Origin: Plantactinospora sp039889035
Lineage (GTDB): Bacteria; Actinomycetota; Actinomycetes; Mycobacteriales; Micromonosporaceae
Reading direction: 5' to 3'
Assembly (NCBI GenBank): GCA_039889035.1
Contig: JBDQQY010000023.1
Coordinates: 62,001-126,000, forward strand
Length of the DNA stretch: 64,000 bases
Notes under the pieces: model-generated
What the model saw: the letters and a program-made list of their open reading frames with translations, nothing else
The model's database searches: none
Told to the model about the DNA's origin: nothing
Shown: piece after piece, positions 52,238 through 60,923 of the stretch
How the letters are laid out: every line of letters begins with the position of its first letter
Position numbering within the stretch: position 1 is the stretch's first letter
Made by a program: the position numbers and the translations under genes

Positions 52238-52991
52238 TCAGGCCAGCCGCATCCGTCGGGCCAGCACAGCCGGATCCTCGGCGAGTTCCCGTACCTCACC
52301 CATGGCGCCGCGGGCCAGCAGGGCCTCCACCGAGTTGTCGGCCGCCTCCTGGTACGCGGCCCGGCAGGCGGTGAGGGTCTCCCGGCCAATCCACTGCCCG
52401 GTCGCCTCCGCCAGCCAGTGCCGGTGGTAACCGACCCTCGTGACGGCGCCGGCACCGGTGACCGTCACGGCAACGTCCCCGGAGCCGTTACGACCGGTGT
52501 ACGTGGCGTCGGCCTGCCCCCGCACCTGGGCGCTGACGTCGTCCACGGCGCGTCGCACCGACGTCAGCAGGCTCCGCAGTTCGCGGAGCGCCAAGCGGCC
52601 CTCGGCGGAGGTCATTCCGCCCCGGGTCGCCTCGTGCAGCCGGTACGCGACGCTCTCCCGCAGCGGCGGCATCGGCCCGGGGTGCGCTCCCGGCACCGGG
52701 GCCTGCCTGGCGAAGCTGGCGGCCCAGTCCGCCAACCGTGCCTGGCCGGCCCGCTCCGCCGCGCCCCGGACGGCATCACCCAGTTCGTCCGTGCCGACGC
52801 GGCGCCGCCACTCCGGCTCGATGCCGATCTCGACAATCCGGCCGGTGGCGTCCACCGTCACAGTCACCATTCCGGTGTCGTCGGCGCCGCTCCAACTCCG
52901 GTCGACGCCGTCCGTCGCCGCCATCCGCTGGGCCAACAGGTCGGCGCGACCCCAGAGTTCCGTCAACCGCCCGACCGGGTTCTCGTGCATC
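52238..52991 (-). CDS. YbaB/EbfC-family DNA-binding-like protein
   Basis: The ATG at 52991 has GAGGAG five bases upstream. The 250-residue protein has an N-terminal helix (MHENPVGRLTELWGRADLLA) and the YbaB-type strand GMVTVTVDATGRIVEIGIEP. The C-terminal half repeats the theme with DVAVTVTGAGAVTRVGYHRH. Such double YbaB-like proteins head many actinomycete WXG100 operons, as here. The role is unknown. Confidence 0.75.
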
Positions 52992-53050
52992 CACACTCCT
53001 CGTCCACCAGCCCATCCTGGGCCGCCTCCCACGCCGCGCCGCCCTACCTC

Positions 53051-53112
53051 GTTGATCATGAAGTTGTCGCCCCGATAGCCACCCTTCCCGGGGTGAAAAC
53101 CTCATGATCAAC
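53051..53112. repeat. inverted repeat with TTGATCA core (REP-like)
   Basis: GTTGATCATGA (53051-53061) and TCATGATCAAC (53102-53112) are perfect inverted copies 40 bp apart. A third partial unit, TTTATGATCAAT, follows. Similar GATCA-centred repeats are frequent between genes in Micromonosporaceae. It could act as a terminator for the operon's upstream neighbour or be an inactive repetitive element. Confidence 0.65.
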
Positions 53113-53732
53113 CTCTTTATGATCAATCTGGCGCTGCGGGGTCGAGGGTAGGAAGCAGCGGTTAACGAATGGCTGGCCCGAGCATGCGGCAGGTTGCGCC
53201 GACGCCGCTCGGGAGAACTGATTCGGACGGTCCCCGCGGCAACAGCCGCTGTTGGAGGGGAATCGCTACCGCCGCGGCGGCTGGCGAGCCGGCGATGGTG
53301 CGGCTGTGCGCTCGGCCCGGTGGACGAGGCGCGGACGGCCTGTCAGTGGACAGCCGAGCACCGTCTCGCGCTGGGACGGGCGATGTCGGAGGCGCCTGAC
53401 GCGCGGCGGCGGGGCGGCCACGCGTGTGGCAGCCGGTGAGACTCGACATGTCAGTTCGGACACCGGCGCCGACGAGCGGCCGCACCTGGGGCGGGACGGC
53501 TCCCAGCTGACACGGCGCGCCCGGACGGTGGCACCTCCGGATGCGCGCAGTGGGGACGCAGTTCTACATTGAGTGCTCTTCATCGTGGCATCACGGGCCA
53601 GCCATGGAACGGCACCGCCCCCATCGACGCTTCATCGGGCGACCAGGTACGGCACCGGCTGCGGCTGCGGCGTCGTTGATTATCCGCAGGTACGCCTACG
53701 CCAACCTTCTCAGCCGACCCCCCCTGTGCCGC
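53113..53732. other. no supported gene
   Basis: This is about 620 bp upstream of the YbaB operon and downstream of the MctB-like gene. Short open frames are Arg-rich in all readings with no domain, start site or conserved motif that I can identify. Confidence 0.4.
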
Positions 53733-54653
53733 TCACCGCTGTCTCGGGGTGAGGGCGTCGGCGCCGTCGGCGGTGCCGTAGCTGCCGACCCGGTCGGCGG
53801 CGATCCGCTCGGCCAGTGCGAGCGCCGTGACGACGTGGCCCTGTGCCCCGGCTACCCCGTCGACCGTCGAGATGCGTCCGGTGAGCGCCTCGTCGCCGCG
53901 TACCGTCTCGATGGCGCTGCCGTCACCGACAGCCGTGCCGGCTAGGACGGTCCGTCCGGCCGTGCCGAGCTGTGCGGCCATGGTCACGATCGCGCGGTTC
54001 CGGTCGGCCGAGTCCTGCTCCACATAGGCTGCCCCGGTCACCAGGACGGCCGCGTCCGCGGGACCGTCGATCCGCTTCGGCGCGGTGAGGTATCCAGCGT
54101 CGGCGTATGCGGACAACACCGTCGAGCGGCTGGCGACGAGCGGTGCTCCGGGCGGGTCGGGTGCGAGCAGGACCTTGGCCAGGAGCGCGCTGGCGGTCTC
54201 GACTCCGTCGCTGTTGGCCGGCAGCGTGCTGGACGGCGCGCTACTGCGGGTCAGGGCGAGCAGGTCCAGCTTGTCCTTCGGGTTGAAGAATGCCTCCTGC
54301 ATGTCAATGGGGCCCGTGACGGCGGCGCCGGCCAGTTCAAGTTTCTCGATTACGCCGTCGGCGTGTTCGCGTCCGGATGGCGTCGTCACCACTACGACCC
54401 GGCGGCCGACCAGCATGCTGCGGAGCACAGCCGGCGCTGTCTCGTTGATGTAGTCGTCCTTGTGGCTCGCCTCCACCTGGAGATCGTCGGCGGTCTGACG
54501 GAGCTGCTTGTTGGCCTTGTGTGCCGCGTCGAGCGAGTCGCTCAGTACGTCGGAGGCCAATCCGTTCGCCGCAGCGGTGCCGAATACCGCACCGACTGCC
54601 AGGGCGAGAAACACCGCGGCGAGAGAGACCATGTGATAGCGGAAATTGATCAT
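53733..54653 (-). CDS. MctB/SteB-like outer-envelope protein (copper transporter family)
   Basis: A 306-residue protein. The N terminus MINFRYHMVSLAAVFLALAV is the highly conserved start of the Rv1698 (MctB)/SteB family. It contains a membrane helix, then a coiled-coil (SDSLDAAHKANKQLRQTADD). A periplasmic domain (VGRRVVVVTTPSGREHADGV, GHVVTALALAERIAADRVGS) ends the protein. Relatives are linked to copper homeostasis in mycobacteria and to envelope/septum assembly with SteA elsewhere. The usual steA partner is absent here, so this is an orphan copy. The 317 bp upstream to 54970 hold no clear gene. Confidence 0.85.
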   Translation of the reverse strand: MINFRYHMVSLAAVFLALAVGAVFGTAAANGLASDVLSDSLDAAHKANKQLRQTADDLQVEASHKDDYINETAPAVLRSMLVGRRVVVVTTPSGREHADGVIEKLELAGAAVTGPIDMQEAFFNPKDKLDLLALTRSSAPSSTLPANSDGVETASALLAKVLLAPDPPGAPLVASRSTVLSAYADAGYLTAPKRIDGPADAAVLVTGAAYVEQDSADRNRAIVTMAAQLGTAGRTVLAGTAVGDGSAIETVRGDEALTGRISTVDGVAGAQGHVVTALALAERIAADRVGSYGTADGADALTPRQR

Positions 54654-54970
54654 CGGCGTATCCTACGACCCTGCTGGGCGAGTCCGTGGAAGCCAGGGTT
54701 CGGCTGTTGTCGCCGGCCCCGTGGCGATTGCGGCGACACCTGGCGACAACCAGCCGAATCGGGGACGAGGCTCGTCCGTCACCGCATGCTGGCCTTTGAA
54801 TTCACGGAAGATGGCAATCCTTCCCCGAGGACCACGGTCTTGCACACTGATCTCGGCTACCGGACGCAGCGCCAGCCGTATGCCGCCACGCTCTGCGACC
54901 GTGCGCAGGTCGCCGCCGCGCGTGCTCTGCGGCAGATTCGATGCCGGCGCCCGGCGTGACGGACGGCGGG

Positions 54971-55396
54971 GTGAGCGAGAATGCGCGGATGAGTGATCAC
55001 CGGCATTGCCGTCTTTCGGTCAGCGACGGCGAACTGGAGCTCGCCGGCCCGCCGACCGCCCTCCGGGCTCTCGGCCGGCGGCTGCGCCAGCATGCGGAGC
55101 CCTCCGAAGTAGGGATCACCGGTGGATCCGTGGCGCAGGAGGTGACCAGCGGCCCTTTGCTTGTCAGCCTGCGAGGCACGACCACGTTGCATCTCTCCGG
55201 CGGCCATGAATATCTCGACATCATCTGGGACGCGCTCGATGGCGTAGCCGAACAGGCCGAGACCGCCGACGACCGGGGCGTCAACCGGCATCAGCACATC
55301 GAGTACCTTCCCGGGGACAAATACCGGTCACCGGACTCGGTCCCCTTGGCCATCGTCGCCGACTGGCCGGAGCAACCGGTCCGGACGACGCACTGA
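54971..55396 (+). CDS. Imm32-like immunity-domain protein
   Basis: Starts at GTG 54971 (GGCGGG) or ATG 54989 are possible. The roughly 141-residue protein has two similar beta-alpha blocks: LSVSDGELELAGPPTALRAL and LVSLRGTTTLHLSGGHEYLD. It ends with HIEYLPGDKYRSPDSVPLAI and VADWPE, a pattern I associate with the Imm32 family of polymorphic-toxin immunity proteins. No adjacent toxin was found. The assignment is from memory of motifs and is moderate. Confidence 0.55.
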   Translation: MSENARMSDHRHCRLSVSDGELELAGPPTALRALGRRLRQHAEPSEVGITGGSVAQEVTSGPLLVSLRGTTTLHLSGGHEYLDIIWDALDGVAEQAETADDRGVNRHQHIEYLPGDKYRSPDSVPLAIVADWPEQPVRTTH

Positions 55397-55523
55397 AAAT
55401 CGGCAGATCAGGGCGCCTCGCCGTCGATATCAACGTGGGCGTCGGTGGCGCGGAGCGGCTCCTCGTCCGAGGCCCGGGTGACGGTGTCGTCGACGGCCGG
55501 GCATCGACACGTGCTGGAACTAT

Positions 55524-56369
55524 GTGCCGGTGGATATTGGTGCTCGTGATGCCCCTGTCGGGTGGCCCTGGCGCTGGTGGGGCCTGTTGCGGCTCGCGCT
55601 GGTCCTGGTGTGGCTGATCGCGCTGGCGTTGGCTTGGTGGGCGGCGCCTCGGGAGCGGAGTTACGAGCAGGCGCGGGAGGACATCGCCGATGGCCGGGTG
55701 AGCGCGTACCAGTGGGGTGACCGATGGCACGTCGGCCTTGCGCAGCCCTGGTTCGGCGCTGCCGACCTGGCGTCGTCCGGCACGCATGGTCCGCTGTTCG
55801 TGTGGCGAACCGCCGAGGGGCGGGTGTACTGGACGAACACCGACAACTTCGGCCAGGTCACCCTCACGGGTAGCGTCGACCAGCAGAGCTATTCCGGGCC
55901 CGGTGCGGTCGGTATCGAGCAGGAGTTGCGGGCCGCCGGCCTGGAGCACCGGGCCGGCGGCATCCGTCCCGTGGGGCTGCTCGTCACCGGGCTGGGGCTC
56001 GCCCTCGCTGCCATCTTCCTGGGTGTGGTCGTTGCCGGGCCGACACCGGTGGTGGGTACGCGGTGGTTCTGGTTCTGGCTGGTCTGCACCGCACCGTACG
56101 GCCTCGGGCTGCTGTACTGGTTGGGCCGGGACCGTCCGTGGTCACGACCGGCAGCACCAGCCAGTGTGCCGGGCAGGCCGGAATGGCGCGACCGCGGGAC
56201 CCTCGGTGTCGGTCTCGGCATCCTCGCGACAATCCTTGTCAGCGTCCTTGTGCTGGCACTACACGACGTCTTTGGTGATCGGTGGGTCCCGCTGCCTGAT
56301 GTCCAGGCAACGTACGGGCACGTGGGTCGGACACCGGTAGATCGGCTGTCGGGTGACCGGATCGAGTAG
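55524..56369 (+). CDS. membrane protein, unrecognised
   Basis: A GTG start at 55524; 281 residues. There are four likely membrane helices: LRLALVLVWLIALALAWWAA near the N terminus, then LLVTGLGLALAAIFLGVVVA, FWFWLVCTAPYGLGLLYWLG and LGVGLGILATILVSVLVLAL. About 90 residues outside the first helix contain RSYEQAREDIADGRVSAYQW, a pattern found in small envelope proteins of toxin/immunity neighbourhoods. Function unknown. It follows the Imm32-like gene by 127 bp. Confidence 0.65.
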   Translation: MPVDIGARDAPVGWPWRWWGLLRLALVLVWLIALALAWWAAPRERSYEQAREDIADGRVSAYQWGDRWHVGLAQPWFGAADLASSGTHGPLFVWRTAEGRVYWTNTDNFGQVTLTGSVDQQSYSGPGAVGIEQELRAAGLEHRAGGIRPVGLLVTGLGLALAAIFLGVVVAGPTPVVGTRWFWFWLVCTAPYGLGLLYWLGRDRPWSRPAAPASVPGRPEWRDRGTLGVGLGILATILVSVLVLALHDVFGDRWVPLPDVQATYGHVGRTPVDRLSGDRIE

Positions 56370-56443
56370 GCGACGGGAGCTGGCGGCCCGGTCGGGTGGT
56401 AATCCGGTTCGCTGCGGTTGGGCCCGGGCGGGACGATCTCTGA

Positions 56444-56840
56444 GTGGACGAACCGAGCAATGGGCACCGGCAGCGCGAGGCTGGCTGGTTTTCCTCCCGA
56501 TGCGTCTGCCGGCTGGGTCCGACCCGGCGAATCGTGTGCGAAGAGCGGCTGACGCTGTGGCAGGCGGCCGAGGACTTCGACCAGGCGATCGCCTTGGCGA
56601 AAGCAGAGGCGGCCCATCAGCGCGGCGACGCTCAACAAGATCCGTGAACAACAGGCCAGGGTGCGCGAGCAGTACCCGGCGGAGACTGCGGCATACCTCA
56701 GTCAGCCAGACGCTCATCGCCCAACTCGAGGCTCGAGGGCAGACCACGCTGGCCGACCAGAGCCGGCTGGTACTCGAGCAACTCGACGCGCGGATCGCGC
56801 AGATCAAGCAGGCACTCGCTACGGGCGGAGCGCACCCGCG
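56444..56840 (+). pseudogene. remnant upstream of a Tn554-type tnpC gene
   Basis: Broken frames here include ERLTLWQAAEDFDQAIALAK, RVREQYPAETAAYL and QLEARGQTTLADQSRLVLEQ. These are coiled-coil stretches like the C-terminal tail of Tn554-type site-specific recombinases, and the intact DUF6262 gene follows. No catalytic Arg/His/Tyr recombinase motifs survive in the window. Confidence 0.4.
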
Positions 56841-57248
56841 ATGCGAGCCGACGCAACAGGTCGACTCATCGCGGCAACGCGTCGGCGACACGAGCGGACC
56901 CTCGCCCGTGCCCGCACCGCACTGGGCCAGTTCGAAACCGCCGGTGAGCCCGCCACCTACGCCAAGGTCGCCGCGGCGGCGAGGGTCAGCCGGGCCCGGC
57001 TGTACAGCCAGCCTGACGTCCGAGCAGCAGTGGAACGGCTACGCGAGCGATATGAACGACCCCGATCCACCGGCGTCGCCGTCCCCACCCGCCAGCGCAC
57101 GAGCGAAGCCAGCTTGGTCCGCCGCCTTGAAACGGCGCACCGCCGCAACCAGGAACTCACCCGGCAGGTCGCCGAACTCCGAGAACTGCTTGCCGCTGCG
57201 CATGGGGAATTACGCGACAGCCGTACCGGACGAACCACACCTACGTGA
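56841..57248 (+). CDS. DUF6262/TnpC-like transposition protein
   Basis: The ATG at 56841 has GGAG ten bases upstream. This 135-residue protein has an N-terminal HTH-like part (GRLIAATRRRHERTLARART, YAKVAAAARVSRARLYSQPD, VRAAVERLRER) and a C-terminal coiled coil (RRLETAHRRNQELTRQVAEL). This is the layout of the small accessory protein (TnpC) of Tn554-family transposons. The partner recombinases are degenerate or missing, so the element is inactive. Confidence 0.65.
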   Translation: MRADATGRLIAATRRRHERTLARARTALGQFETAGEPATYAKVAAAARVSRARLYSQPDVRAAVERLRERYERPRSTGVAVPTRQRTSEASLVRRLETAHRRNQELTRQVAELRELLAAAHGELRDSRTGRTTPT

Positions 57249-57309
57249 TGATCAGCGGTTTAACTCACGCGCACCGCGCTGCGTCGGCTCGGGTGTGCGG
57301 ATGAGGCGT

Positions 57310-57672
57310 TCAGGCTGGGGCGAGCGAACTGAACTGGATGCCGGCGAGTCGCCACCCGTGGGGTAGTTCGATCCATGTCTGGCTCAGTCGGACTGTCAAT
57401 GTCATCACTTCACCGCGCCAGGTCGCCCGGCTGCGCTGGACGCAGCGCACGATCGCGGCGTGGTCGTATCGGCGCACGGCGAGTTCGGTTGTCGTCAGGG
57501 ACAGGTAGGCGAAGTCGGCGTGTCGGTCGATCCACTGTCGTTTGTCCAGCAGGTAGCCCCGCTCGCCGATGGACATGAAGTCATCTGCCAGCAGGGCGTT
57601 CAAGCGGTCGGTGTCGGCGTGCAATTCGGCGTGGTCGAATGCCTGCTGGAGTTCGTGGATGTCAGCTATCAC
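57310..57672 (-). CDS. NTF2/SnoaL-like (DUF4440) protein
   Basis: The start is GTG at 57672 (VIADIHELQQAFDHAELHAD). The 120-residue cone-shaped fold protein shows LNALLADDFMSIGERGYLLD and KRQWIDRHADF. VMTLTVRLSQTWIELPHGWR and LAGIQFSSL close the fold. Such proteins bind small hydrophobic ligands or isomerise them; no catalytic residue can be named. It lies 68 bp downstream of the quinone-oxidoreductase-like gene in the same orientation, possibly co-transcribed. Confidence 0.75.
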   Translation of the reverse strand: MIADIHELQQAFDHAELHADTDRLNALLADDFMSIGERGYLLDKRQWIDRHADFAYLSLTTTELAVRRYDHAAIVRCVQRSRATWRGEVMTLTVRLSQTWIELPHGWRLAGIQFSSLAPA

Positions 57673-57740
57673 CTGAGGGTCCTGTCGCGCGTGGGGTCGT
57701 CGACGGTCAGATTGCCGAGAAGCGCCGATGGCAGGGTGTT

Positions 57741-58709
57741 TCACATTGTGACGACGAGCTTGCCGGTCGTGTGCCGGCGGACGAAGTCGACGCACGCCTG
57801 AACGCCCTGGTCGAGGGTGTAGCGGCGCCCGATCGCGGCCGGTAGTTCGCCACTTACCGCCAGTTCACCGACCTCGCGCATCCCGCCGAAGGTGCCGTCC
57901 ATGTCCAGCACGAAATGCAGACCGACGTCGTCGCGGCCGATCCAGTCCTGCTGCGGCACGGGGTAGGTGATCGTGAGGAGGCGCCCACCCGGGCAGATGG
58001 CGCCAGCGACTCCGGCAAGGTGGTCACTCGGCAGGGTCAGGTTGAAAGCGACGTCAACGTCGGAGGGGTATTCGGATTCCGCATATCCGACGGTCTTGTC
58101 GGCACCGAGAACCCGGAGGATGTCGGCGTCAGCGGCGGTCGCGGTGGCGATCACCCGCGCCTTCGCGGCGGCAAGCAGCGGGACCACTGCGGTCCCGACG
58201 CCGCCGGTAGCGCCAACGACCAGGACGGTTTCGCCGGGCTTTACCTTGGCGGTGGCCATCAGCGCCCGTGCGGTCAGGCCGACGGTGGGCAGGGCGGCCG
58301 CCTGCTCGATGTCGAGGCCGGCCGGGCGGTGCGCCAGGAACGGGGTATCGGCCTCGAAGACCGCGTACTCGGCCAGTGAGCCGGTGCTCAGCGACGGCCG
58401 GGTCGCATCGGCCATCGCCCGCAGCGCCCGAGGCACAGCCTGACCGAAAATCTCGTCGCCCACCTGGTAGGCCGGCACGCCAGCGCCAACCTCGCTGACC
58501 GTGCCGGCGAAGTCGTTGCCCGGCACGTGTGGAAACCCCAGCGGCACGACGTCACGAAAATCCCCGCTGGGCAGCCGGACGTCCGCCGGGTTGATCGATG
58601 CGGCGGCGATCCGGACCTGGATCTGCCCTGGACCGGGCCGAGGCGCCGGCACCTCCGCCACGGCGTACTCCTCGGGCGGACCGTAGCCGGTCACGACAAC
58701 TGCCTTCAT
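57741..58709 (-). CDS. zinc-free MDR alcohol dehydrogenase / quinone oxidoreductase
   Basis: A 322-residue protein starting MKAVVVTGYGPPEEYAVAEV. GFPHVPGNDFAGTVSEVGAG is the medium-chain reductase core, VLVVGATGGVGTAVVPL is the NADPH-binding GxGGVG loop, and LLTITYPV is followed by DQGVQACVDFVRRHTTGKLV. The structural and catalytic zinc ligands are absent, as in QOR/zeta-crystallin-type NADPH quinone reductases. It is divergent from a tetR gene across two matching operators and is therefore probably its repressed target. Confidence 0.9.
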   Translation of the reverse strand: MKAVVVTGYGPPEEYAVAEVPAPRPGPGQIQVRIAAASINPADVRLPSGDFRDVVPLGFPHVPGNDFAGTVSEVGAGVPAYQVGDEIFGQAVPRALRAMADATRPSLSTGSLAEYAVFEADTPFLAHRPAGLDIEQAAALPTVGLTARALMATAKVKPGETVLVVGATGGVGTAVVPLLAAAKARVIATATAADADILRVLGADKTVGYAESEYPSDVDVAFNLTLPSDHLAGVAGAICPGGRLLTITYPVPQQDWIGRDDVGLHFVLDMDGTFGGMREVGELAVSGELPAAIGRRYTLDQGVQACVDFVRRHTTGKLVVTM

Positions 58710-58725
58710 GCACTTCCCCCATAAG

Positions 58726-58783
58726 CGGACCGGGCGGTCACGTTATCGGTCGTGAGGCAAGCAATAAACGGACCGACCGGTCA
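58726..58783. promoter_or_regulatory. two TetR operators between oxidoreductase and tetR
   Basis: CGGACCGGGCGGTCA (58726-58740) and CGGACCGACCGGTCA (58769-58783) are near-identical palindromes (GACCG-nn-CGGTC) whose centres are 43 bp apart, four helical turns. One lies near each divergent start codon. Repression of both genes by the adjacent TetR protein is inferred. Confidence 0.8.
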
Positions 58784-58801
58784 ACTTGCTAGAGTGGCAA
58801 C

Positions 58802-59401
58802 GTGACCACCGCCCGTCCGCTACGTGCCGACGCCGCCCGCAACCGGCGGCTGCTACTGGCAGCCGCCGCCGACGAGTTCGCGGAGCGTGGCCTGGACGCC
58901 TCAGTCGCCGACATCGCCTGCCGGGCCGGTCTCGGCAAGGGCACCCTGTTCCGTCACTTCGCCACGAAGGATGACCTGCTCGCCGCGATCGTCCTCGACC
59001 GGATCGACGCGCTCAACGCGGCCGGCGGACAGTTGCTCGACGCGGCGGATCCGGGCGCCGCGCTGCTGGAGTTCCTCATCCTCGCCGCGGACCAACAACA
59101 GCAACGCGACCTGTCGTTCCTGCAGGAGGCCGGCGAGCTGAACGCGGACGCGATCAGGGCCCGCGAGCGGATGTTCCGCGTCGTGCACAAACTTGTCGAT
59201 CGGGCTCGTAAGCACGGCGCCGTGCGGGCCGACGTCACCGGCACCGACGTCATCCTGCTGATGTGCGCACCCAACTACGTCACCAGCTATGCGTCAGACG
59301 CCCCGCCCGATCTGTGGCGGCGATACCTTGCAATCATCTTCGACGGCCTTCGCCCAGAAGGCGCCCACCCGCTGCCCCACCCACCGCCAGCCGCTCCTTG
59401 A
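58802..59401 (+). CDS. TetR-family repressor
   Basis: A GTG start at 58802, possibly leaderless (TAGAGT lies 12 bp upstream). The 199-residue protein has the N-terminal HTH LLLAAAADEFAERGLDASVA, DIACRAGLGKGTLFRHFATK and DDLLAAI, then a helical ligand domain ending RYLAIIFDGLRPEGAHPLPH. It belongs to the TetR_C_7/SbtR-like group by its tail. It should control the divergent MDR reductase gene through the paired palindromes. Confidence 0.93.
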   Translation: MTTARPLRADAARNRRLLLAAAADEFAERGLDASVADIACRAGLGKGTLFRHFATKDDLLAAIVLDRIDALNAAGGQLLDAADPGAALLEFLILAADQQQQRDLSFLQEAGELNADAIRARERMFRVVHKLVDRARKHGAVRADVTGTDVILLMCAPNYVTSYASDAPPDLWRRYLAIIFDGLRPEGAHPLPHPPPAAP

Positions 59402-59586
59402 CGCATTAACACAGAGTCTGGCCGTCGATGCCTGCTGGCGCCTCTGGGGCTGCTCGGCTGGACGTGCTCACGTGAAAACGGAAACGGCCGCACCTGGTTG
59501 AGCACGTTGGCAGCGACGTCATGGACATGTCCATGACACAACATCGCCGCGCAACTCACCATCCGATCGGCTGACCCAAGATAAAC

Positions 59587-59931
59587 GGCGAGCTGATCGC
59601 CGGGGAGAGTTCTCGGCACCGGCCCTCGTTCGGACTGTTGCAGCAATGCGTGACCGCTGACCGACGTCTCGCTGAGGAGATCCGGCAGCATCCCGCACAC
59701 TTGGTGATCTTCGACCTGTTGCAGAAGCTCGGTGTCGAGATGCTCCGCCTGCCGCCGACGGCACGGCGGGCCCGCCTCACGTGGCTGCTCGCCGACGGCC
59801 CTGCGGAACTGCCGCTCTGCCCGCAGACCACTGACCGGGACCTGGCACTGACCTGGTACGAAGACGGCCTGGTACGAACACGGCGCGGACGCCGGCATCG
59901 GAGGGCTCCTGTAGTTAGGGTTCGCGGTTGA
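59587..59931 (+). pseudogene. ATP-dependent DNA ligase fragment
   Basis: The frame reads GELIAGESSRHRPSFGLLQQ, HPAHLVIFDLLQKLGVEMLR, LPPTARRARLTWLLADGPAE and LPLCPQTTDRDLALTWYEDG. These correspond to the middle of LigD/LigC-type ATP-dependent DNA ligases (after the KYDG nucleophile motif, through the FDLL region). Both ends of the gene are missing. 59402-59586 and 59932-60167 show no gene. Confidence 0.65.
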
Positions 59932-60167
59932 CCGTTTGACCGTTGACTTTGCCACTGGATTCCGGAGCCAGTGAGATCGTGCCGATCTCTATGTTGTACA
60001 TATCGGCGCTACCGTCGGTTCCGAGGGCTTGCCGTGTCGGTCAACGGGGTTTCCGCCCACGCACGCTGACGAGTCGCGTGAAGCTGAACGCGCGTTGTCA
60101 GCGGCGGATCCGGATGTCCGATCGATGCGTATCGGTGTTCAGTCGGCACTCGCCCGCGAGCACCAGG

Positions 60168-60893
60168 TCACGTGTGGGGATGGTTGGTGATGCCGTCCAG
60201 GATGGTAATCAGGTTGTGGTGGAAGGTTTCCTCGGCGTTGAGGTGGGCACCGTCGATGACGAGCCGCGCGACGGTGGGGTAGTGGCCTGTTTCGAGCATG
60301 CGTGTCAGGTAGGGCCCGAGGGTGGCCTGCCAAGCGGACACGTCGGTGCCGGTTGAACGGGCGGTGCGTCGCTCGGTGATCTCCCTGCGGAGCGCTCCGA
60401 CGATGAACGCGTTGAGGGCGCCCAAGGCCCGCTGGAGATCGTCGATGCCCCGCACGCCAGGGGCCTGGCTGAGCGCCGCTGCGGTCGATTCCCCCACGGC
60501 GAGCGCGTGAGGTCCTAAGTGCGGCCTTGCGCCGAGCAGGTCGGCGAACCACTCATGATCAAGAGCGGCATCGCGGGTCCGGTGAACGATGGCCAGTACC
60601 GTGGCGCGCCACTCGGAGTGCTGGCCGGCCTCGGCGATCTGGGCGTACACCGCGTCGACCATCAAATCAAGCAGTTCGGATCTGTTGGTCACGTAGTCGT
60701 AGAGCCGCATCGGACCGACACCGAGCTCTTTGGCGATCTTCCGTACCGATAGCCCGTCGAGGCCGTGTGCGTCGGCGAGCCGGATAGCCGTGGCGGCGAT
60801 CTTTGCGCGGCTCAGCGGCACCGGCGCCGCCCGCGGTTGGGGCTCGGGCCGTTCCCAGACGGGCAGCGGTGCGCTACCGTACGGCGTATCCAT
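60168..60893 (-). CDS. TetR-family regulator (TetR_C tetracycline-repressor-like)
   Basis: The ATG at 60893 lies inside a palindromic operator. The 241-residue protein has the HTH KIAATAIRLADAHGLDGLSV, RKIAKELGVGPMRLYDYVTN and RSELLDLMVDAV. The C-terminal half (ALDHEWFADLLGARPHLGPH, GALNAFIVGALRREI) is of the TetR-class C-terminal type. It is divergent from a TetX-like monooxygenase gene with only 30 bp between starts, the layout of a ligand-responsive drug or aromatic-compound switch. Confidence 0.93.
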   Translation of the reverse strand: MDTPYGSAPLPVWERPEPQPRAAPVPLSRAKIAATAIRLADAHGLDGLSVRKIAKELGVGPMRLYDYVTNRSELLDLMVDAVYAQIAEAGQHSEWRATVLAIVHRTRDAALDHEWFADLLGARPHLGPHALAVGESTAAALSQAPGVRGIDDLQRALGALNAFIVGALRREITERRTARSTGTDVSAWQATLGPYLTRMLETGHYPTVARLVIDGAHLNAEETFHHNLITILDGITNHPHT

Positions 60894-60911
60894 GAGGTAC
60901 AGCGTACGGTA
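60875..60911. promoter_or_regulatory. palindromic operator overlapping the tetR start
   Basis: TACCGTACGGCGTA (60875-60888) and TACAGCGTACGGTA (60898-60911) are inverted copies matching at 12 of 14 positions. The site covers the tetR start codon and the promoter/leader of the monooxygenase gene, so one bound dimer pair could repress both. Confidence 0.7.
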
Positions 60912-60923
60912 ACGGAGATGATG

